64,000 bases of DNA, from contig KV454014.1 of assembly GCA_001661245.1 (NCBI GenBank), positions 545,226-609,225 of the forward strand. Reading direction: 5' to 3'. This DNA is from Pachysolen tannophilus NRRL Y-2460. Lineage: Eukaryota; Ascomycota; Pichiomycetes; Alaninales; Pachysolenaceae. Made by a program: the position numbers and the translations under genes. Every line of letters begins with the position of its first letter. Position 1 is the stretch's first letter. This document shows positions 59,517 to 64,000 of the stretch, piece after piece. Below the pieces are notes generated by a model. It did no database searches. It had not been told where the DNA came from and saw only the letters and a program-made list of their open reading frames with translations.

Positions 59517-60530
59517 TTACTGAGGGATTTCTAAAACTATTTTACCAGAAGTTTTTCTATCTTCCAATAGCTGTGTCGCAGTAGCATAATCCTTTAATGG
59601 GAAAGTCTTAAAAATGTTGATTTTTAAATCACCATTATCAATCAATCTTAACAACTCTTTCGAATAATATTCCCACTCTTCAGGCTCGGTAACATAACCA
59701 TAGAGCATTGGTCTTAAAACTTTCAAATTTTTAGAACTCAATTTCATTATTGAAAGTGGTGGAACAGCTCCTGAAGCATTTCCAAAAGAAACAAAAGTAC
59801 CTTTTCTAGCTAAGGAATCAAGTGAAATATCAACGGTATCTTTACCGATACCATCGAACGAAGCAATAACACCTTTACCATTCGTAAATTCTTTTACTTT
59901 TTCAACGATATTATCAGTCTTGGAATTGATTAAAAATTTGGCTCCAAATTTTTTAGCCAACTGTAATTTTTCATGGGTTGATGCTGTTGCAATAACATGA
60001 GCACCTCTTTCTGTAACAAGCTGCGTAAAAATTAAACCACATCCTCCAGCTGCTGCATGTATTAAAATATAATCACCTTTTTGAACATTGTAGGCCTCAG
60101 TGATAAAAGTTAATACAGTTAAGCCATTGACTATCGATCCAGCATAAAGTTTCAACTGTTCGTCAGTAACACCATCATCCAATTTCACAATTTTGGATTT
60201 CGGATCATATTTTGTATATTGTGCAAAAGTGTTATTACTCAAGTAAGCAACTTTATCACCAGGTTTAAAACCTTTAACATTTTTACCCACAGCAGCAACG
60301 ACACCGGAAGCTTCTCTACCTAAAACGTTAGGTAAAGCTGAAGGATATAAACCTGATCTGAAATAAGAATCAATGAAATTGATACCAGCAAACTTATTCT
60401 TGACGAGAATTTCATCTTCAGAAATACTTGGAACTGGGAAGTCTTCTTCATACCTTAAGACCTCAGGGCCACCAGTTTCTCTGTAAAGAACGACTTTTTG
60501 AGTTTTTGGGATTTCAAATAAAGTTGTCAT
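59517..60530 (-). CDS. ZTA1: NADPH quinone oxidoreductase, zeta-crystallin type
   Basis: An MDR-family NADPH-dependent quinone reductase that protects against oxidative stress. From the first ATG (60530) the protein is 337 residues (S. cerevisiae Zta1 334) and matches it throughout: PVPSISEDEILVKNKFAGIN, LPNVLGREASGVVAAVGKNV, the nucleotide-binding ILIHAAAGGCGLIFTQL, FTNGKGVIASFDGIGKDT, KGTFVSFGNASGAVPP and KTSGKIVLEIPQ. It lacks the zinc ligands of alcohol dehydrogenases, as expected. The frame stays open for a further 36 codons upstream of this ATG, as a basic, acid-free stretch that looks like a mitochondrial presequence but has no ATG (see the separate entry). The ATG form should be cytosolic. 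Confidence 0.93.
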   Translation of the reverse strand: MTTLFEIPKTQKVVLYRETGGPEVLRYEEDFPVPSISEDEILVKNKFAGINFIDSYFRSGLYPSALPNVLGREASGVVAAVGKNVKGFKPGDKVAYLSNNTFAQYTKYDPKSKIVKLDDGVTDEQLKLYAGSIVNGLTVLTFITEAYNVQKGDYILIHAAAGGCGLIFTQLVTERGAHVIATASTHEKLQLAKKFGAKFLINSKTDNIVEKVKEFTNGKGVIASFDGIGKDTVDISLDSLARKGTFVSFGNASGAVPPLSIMKLSSKNLKVLRPMLYGYVTEPEEWEYYSKELLRLIDNGDLKINIFKTFPLKDYATATQLLEDRKTSGKIVLEIPQ

Positions 60531-60638
60531 ATTTCTGGCAAATACTGGATATATTATTGAGTTTTTCAATAAAAATTTTGAAGAAGAAAAGCTATGAGTT
60601 GCTAACTTTGCAATTGACCGAAACAATTTTGAAAATTT
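60531..60638 (-). CDS. Possible non-AUG mitochondrial presequence of ZTA1
   Basis: In frame upstream of the ZTA1 ATG, 36 codons lie between a TAA stop (60639-60641) and the ATG. From the TTG at 60624-60626 they read LFRSIAKLATHSF, then SSSKFLLKNSIIYPVFARN, joined to MTTLFE. There are Arg, Lys, Ser and hydrophobic residues and not one Asp or Glu, and the end has an Arg two residues before the Met (R-N-M), as at a processing-peptidase site. There is no ATG. The TTG sits in the favourable context AAA-TTG-T. In S. cerevisiae GRS1 makes its mitochondrial isoform from a UUG upstream of the AUG, and ALA1 uses ACG. A similar dual-targeted ZTA1 is therefore possible. A sequencing error destroying an ATG is the alternative. 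Confidence 0.5.
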
Positions 60639-60641
60639 TTA

Positions 60642-60985
60642 TATTGAAGGAATCTCGAGTATTTAATTATCAAATTAATGATAAATCGATTAGTAATATA
60701 CAGGGACGGAATTAGTACCCGATGTTAATTTAAATCAAATTTAGTGGGTGAAAAATAAAAATGAAAATAAATACAACCACAGTTTTTTTTTTTTTTTTAT
60801 TTTTTTTTATTTTTACAAGTACGAATTATAAATAGTTTTATCATATCAAAATAAAAGAAGCAGTAAAAATAAAAATAAAAGCTGAAATAATTAAAAAGTC
60901 TCATTATAAAAAAGCTTTGATGATAAAACTATACATACAAAAAAATTTTCTTGGTCTCACAGAAACCATCAATTTCCTTAACCTT
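60642..60985. promoter_or_regulatory. ZTA1 upstream region
   Basis: 344 bases to the end of the kinase gene. T-rich block at 60783-60815 and A/T-rich repeats (AAAATAAAAATAAAA, about 60869-60881). A possible branch-site-like TACTAAT on the minus strand (60689-60695) was considered for a ZTA1 intron and rejected. Nothing else is recognised. Confidence 0.4.
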
Positions 60986-62293
60986 TTAGTCATCGGTATT
61001 CTCTTTCTCTTTATAAGATTGGACTCTTTCCTTATTATGTTTAGCAGTCATTATAACCTGATGTAGAGCATCGAGATGAGGATTCGATTTCGACTTGGTA
61101 TTCGCACTATTGTTGGATTCGCTGCTAATACTTGACAGAGAAGGGTTACTCAAATGAGTCCTCTCCAAGGCATCCAATAATGATTTCCCTCTTTCACCTG
61201 GAAGATTCAGTGATAACGAACTAACTGATGACGATGACAGACTTGACAAGTGATAATCTAGTTCAGATACATCATCATCTGTTTCACTTGCCAAACTCTT
61301 TAGACGCTTGATACGGTTATTCAATCTGACCAATTCTATAACTTCTCTAAACTTCTTTCTAGCATCGAAACCTTCTTTAACATTAGGCAAGAGATCGAAT
61401 TCCTTATGTAACTTACAAGTTTCAATTAGCCAACTATCTGTGAGTAATTCTCTTACAGTTGGTCTATCGGAAGGATTTGGCAGTAATGCTTTTAATATGA
61501 AAAATCTAGCATCTTTGGATATGTTACTCCAATATCTTTCATGAAAGATAACTGGATTATTATAATTTACTTCTTCCAAGAAGTCATGTACATTCTCAGC
61601 ACGAAATGGTAAATAACCACAAAGCAAAGTATAAGTTATAACACCCAATGACCAAATATCACAAGGTTTACCATGACCAGTACCTTTTAAAACTTCAGGA
61701 GCTACATATCCAAATGAGCCAGCCATTGAAGTTAATAATTGATCTGGAGTACTCAATTTTTTCGCAATACCAAAATCTGCCAATACAATCGGAGATGAAT
61801 CCGACTTATCTAAATATAGGACATTTTCAGGTTTTACATCTCTATGAACAATATCTTGATCATGTAAATAACCTAAGGCGAGTAAAATCTGGTAGATCAC
61901 TTCTCCTGCATCATTTTCAGTAAATGAACCTTTTTCAACAATTCTTTCAAACAATTCGCCACCAATTGCCAACTGAGTAACAATATAGATTTTGTCTTTA
62001 CTTTCAAACCAATCTCGAAATCCAACAATATTTGGATGATTTAAATTCTTTAACATATTGATCTCATCATAAACAACTTGTTCATGTCCCTTTAAAGCAT
62101 TTTTCAACATGATCTTTATAGCAACTTCTTCCCCTGTAGAATTGTTTCTGGCATGTCTAACAACACCAAATGAACCAGCACCTAAAGTTTTACCAAATGT
62201 ATAATTTTGCTTGAGTGCATAAGATTCAGGCTGTCCAGTTATCTTATTCACAATTTTACTAAAATTATGATGATTATGATGAGTCTGCATCAT
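60986..62293 (-). CDS. CMK1: Calcium/calmodulin-dependent protein kinase (CMK family)
   Basis: A Ser/Thr kinase of 435 residues (S. cerevisiae Cmk1 and Cmk2 about 446). The kinase domain runs from about residue 30 ([15 protein letters not shown], the Gly loop) to about 295. It has VAIKIML (Lys of subdomain II), [20 protein letters not shown] with [11 protein letters not shown] (catalytic loop), [10 protein letters not shown] (DFG), [12 protein letters not shown] (APE), [20 protein letters not shown] and RPTVRELL. The segment just after the domain, [20 protein letters not shown] and RIKRLKSL, is a basic amphipathic stretch in the place of the autoinhibitory calmodulin-binding region. The Ser-rich tail resembles that of Cmk2. 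Two ATGs are adjacent; either may be the start. S. cerevisiae has two paralogues, so the exact name is arbitrary. Confidence 0.85.
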   Translation of the reverse strand: MMQTHHNHHNFSKIVNKITGQPESYALKQNYTFGKTLGAGSFGVVRHARNNSTGEEVAIKIMLKNALKGHEQVVYDEINMLKNLNHPNIVGFRDWFESKDKIYIVTQLAIGGELFERIVEKGSFTENDAGEVIYQILLALGYLHDQDIVHRDVKPENVLYLDKSDSSPIVLADFGIAKKLSTPDQLLTSMAGSFGYVAPEVLKGTGHGKPCDIWSLGVITYTLLCGYLPFRAENVHDFLEEVNYNNPVIFHERYWSNISKDARFFILKALLPNPSDRPTVRELLTDSWLIETCKLHKEFDLLPNVKEGFDARKKFREVIELVRLNNRIKRLKSLASETDDDVSELDYHLSSLSSSSVSSLSLNLPGERGKSLLDALERTHLSNPSLSSISSESNNSANTKSKSNPHLDALHQVIMTAKHNKERVQSYKEKENTDD

Positions 62294-62556
62294 CTTTTAA
62301 TGCCCGTTAAAAAAAAAACACACTCTATTGTAAATCAAATAAATCAAACAATGAAGTTCAGCACCGGATTCAAATTTAAAATAATAAAAATTGTGAAAAT
62401 GAACAATAGTTCTATAAATATAGATTACGAGTGACCTAATAAGTTTATTGTTGTAATCAATGAAATGTAATCATTATTTTTAGGGCTGTGTTTTTTTGTT
62501 TATTTGTTGTTTTTCTTTTTTTTTTTATTTTTTTTTTATTTTTTAATTTTATCGTT

Positions 62557-63263
62557 TTATAGCAAATTTAGCAAATTGTTGACATCGTTAACTTTTTCGC
62601 CTAGCTCTATTAATGGCATTACATTATTATTTATCATGGTTAAATGTTTATTGAGATTTTTGATACTGTTGTTTAAATCCGGGTCTTCGTCAACCGGTTC
62701 GTATAAATTTAAATTTTTGTTAAACGTTAGATTAATCAATTCTGATAAATCATTTCTATTTCCGTAATCAATGTTGGGTTTAACTTTAAGTTTTTTTTCT
62801 TCTTGTAGCATAATAATTTCATTATCTTTAATTTGTTTGGATAAGTTATTATAAAATTTTGAATCATTTTCATAAATTTTTTGTAATTTTAAAAGTTCTT
62901 TATCTAATACACTTAATTGATTTAAATTTTTAGATAATACAGACTCTAGATAAAATTTCTTGCTTTGTAACAGTTCAAAATTGAATTCATTTTCCACTAA
63001 AGGAGGTAATTTAATTAATTTTAATTTATCCGATAATTTTGAAATGATTTGAGTTAATAAAGTTCTTAATCTATCTCTTACTTTGTTATTCTTCCCTGTG
63101 TTTAAGACTGTTGGCTCAATATAAAGATTTAAAATTAATTTATTAATCAAATTAATATCCTGAGGCAGTAATGGAATCCATAAATTTTGTGCAATTTTCT
63201 TTGGAATTTTTTTATTAAAAGTCTTTAACTCAATTGGATCTATAACTCCAATACCGCTATTAC

Positions 63264-63316
<53 letters not shown>

Positions 63317-63462
63317 GTCCTAGTACTATTAGTTTTACTTCTCTTTGTCTTTTTCTTTACTCTCCCACTTCTTACTTCATCCGCTGGTTTCAGAGGACTT
63401 TCAGCTGACAAATCGTCATCCAAGATAGAGTTCTTCTTAAATAAAGATCCTCGTCTAGCCAT
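62557..63462 (-). CDS. OKP1: Inner kinetochore protein Okp1 (CENP-Q)
   Basis: A subunit of the COMA/CCAN inner kinetochore that, with Ame1 (CENP-U), bridges the CENP-A nucleosome to outer parts. The 301 residues have a basic N-terminus, a run of 17 Asn, then a block that aligns with S. cerevisiae Okp1 (406 residues). LWIPLLPQDINLINKLILNL resembles HWKKPSKIMIGSILRLL; RLRTLLTQIISKLSDKLKLI and KLPPL resemble ERLLEIILTKIKKKLRQAKF; FNFELLQSKKFYLESVLSKN, then LNQLSVLDKELLKLQK, resembles LDIEYIYSKRQFIQNRYSQE. The coiled coil at about 165-225 fits the CENP-Q/U heterodimer. It is shorter at both ends than the S. cerevisiae protein. The start is the first ATG. Confidence 0.72.
63262..63316. repeat. (TTA)n microsatellite coding poly-Asn in OKP1
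   Basis: About 18 TTA/TAT triplets, encoding the 17-Asn run on the minus strand (AAT codons). The run is nearly pure at the DNA level, so its length should vary between strains. Confidence 0.9.
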
Positions 63463-63598
63463 CTTGACTTCTTTATCTATCCATATATAGGTTTTATTTC
63501 TATATTTCTAGATATCTCATCAACTTGATCGTGTTTACTTTTTCCTTTTGTTTACCAATTATCATCTTTATATCAAAGCCAAAAAAAAAAAAAAAAAA

Positions 63599-63622
63599 TT
63601 AACCGCCCTTGTGCGCGGTTAA
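63599..63622. promoter_or_regulatory. Perfect 8-bp inverted repeat in a divergent promoter
   Basis: TTAACCGC (63599-63606) and GCGGTTAA (63615-63622) are separated by 8 bases (CCTTGTGC), giving a GC-cored palindrome in the 242-base promoter shared by OKP1 and the next gene. Half of it is the TTAACCGCC word found in other spacers here. Confidence 0.6.
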
Positions 63623-63704
63623 CAAATATATATATATTTTTTATAAAATACAAAAGGTTTTATAAAATAGTAAGTAAAGTTGTTATCAAAAGTATTAGAT
63701 CACA

Positions 63705-64000
63705 ATGCCATCGGTGGAAAGTAATAAGGTTGTTAATAGTGATTTACAAGCTACAGTAATATCCAAGATCAATGATTATATTAAAACTGAGGATGATTTG
63801 CTGAAATTGAACAATTTCAAAATAAATTATTTGAAAGAAAATGAAATAATTAATAATAATTTAAAATTTGAGAATAATAAGAATTTAAATGATTTACTCA
63901 ATGGGTTAGATAATTTAAAGTTATCGCATGAGAATTTTAATAAATTAAAAGAAAATATCGATAAGATTGATGCTTTAAAATATCAAACTTTTAGTTCTAT
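63705..64000 (+). CDS. SEC6: 5' end of a gene, possibly exocyst subunit Sec6 (runs off window)
   Basis: An ATG at 63705 opens a frame that is still open at the last base (98 complete codons). It reads MPSVESNKVVNSDLQATVIS, then KINDYIKTEDDLLKLNNFKI with long amphipathic helices rich in Lys, Asn and Leu. The stretch LLKLNNFKINYLKENEIINN, followed by LNDLLNGLDNLKLSHENFNK and LKENIDKIDAL, resembles the N-terminal coiled coil of S. cerevisiae Sec6 (EQLLKEKSVVEYQLNKE...EESLKLLNLSKNSVTSIK), a subunit of the exocyst that tethers secretory vesicles to the plasma membrane. The match is by heptad pattern and a few identities, so it is tentative; other coiled-coil proteins are possible. It shares a short divergent promoter with OKP1. 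Confidence 0.45.
   Translation, partial: MPSVESNKVVNSDLQATVISKINDYIKTEDDLLKLNNFKINYLKENEIINNNLKFENNKNLNDLLNGLDNLKLSHENFNKLKENIDKIDALKYQTFSS

Noticed and set aside
60531-60985. An intron supplying an ATG exon for the ZTA1 presequence
   Set aside because: A TACTAAT lies at 60689-60695 and a possible AG at about 60654 on the minus strand, but an exon starting there would meet the in-frame TAA at 60639-60641, and no good GTATGT donor with an ATG exon was found upstream.
1-64000. tRNA genes, rRNA, LTRs or transposon remnants
   Set aside because: I looked for B-box-like GGTTCGA on both strands in spacers, for TG...CA-bounded repeats and for reverse transcriptase or transposase motifs in the open frames, and found none; a tRNAscan or repeat-library search could still reveal a missed item.

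Overview
This is nuclear DNA of a budding yeast (Saccharomycotina). It is strongly AT-rich and gene-dense, and its intergenic spacers are full of A/T runs and trinucleotide microsatellites. Almost every large protein has a clear S. cerevisiae counterpart. The two introns seen have yeast splice signals (GTATGT or GTGAGT, TACTAAC, AG). CTG appears to be read as leucine: the invariant Leu of the SMC3 Walker B motif FYLFDEIDAALD is a CTG codon at 42669-42671, which argues against the CTG-Ser Candida clade. Local gene order matches S. cerevisiae in several places (systematic names from memory): KAP123-GLE2-FLO8 (YER110C-YER107C-YER109C), ALG3/ILS1 (YBL082C/YBL076C), SES1-ATG31-GCV1 (YDR023W-YDR022C-YDR019C) and convergent SMC3/NET1 (YJL074C/YJL076W). 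I favour a standard-code lineage near Saccharomycetaceae, Saccharomycodaceae or Phaffomycetaceae and cannot name the species.

Layout. 0-9 kb: nuclear transport (KAP123 importin, GLE2 mRNA export) and the filamentation regulator FLO8. 9-21 kb: ALG3 (ER N-glycosylation), ILS1 (Ile-tRNA synthetase), a CSC1-type channel, a bacterial-looking NUDIX hydrolase, and the first of two head-to-head SNG1-family membrane proteins. 21-31 kb: the second SNG1 paralogue, NRP1 (RNA-binding pseudo-exonuclease), POL4 and malate synthase. 31-39 kb: an unknown Ser-rich protein, SES1, a diverged ATG31, GCV1 and intron-containing ATP3. 39-49 kb: intron-containing SMC3, NET1, RAD28 (CSA homologue). 49-57 kb: a small subunit of serine palmitoyltransferase of the SPTSSA type, an 860-base assembly gap, a protein with four CxxC...CxxC modules, an AT-hook-like protein and a small unknown. 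57-64 kb: a secreted CFEM protein, ZTA1 with a possible non-AUG mitochondrial form, a calmodulin-dependent kinase, the kinetochore protein OKP1 and the 5' end of a possible SEC6.

The genes are ordinary housekeeping and regulatory genes without operon-like organisation. I see no transposon, LTR, tRNA, rRNA or CRISPR. The most interesting points are: a 32- to 36-codon, acid-free presequence in frame upstream of the first ATG of ZTA1 that has no ATG of its own; a strongly diverged ATG31 recognised by synteny plus short motifs; five ACAGCCC copies in the promoter shared by the four-module Cys protein and the AT-hook protein; two other recurring promoter words (GTCGTGY, often near -160, and TTAACCGCC); the divergent SNG1 pair; and a NUDIX gene that resembles Firmicutes proteins more than yeast ones.
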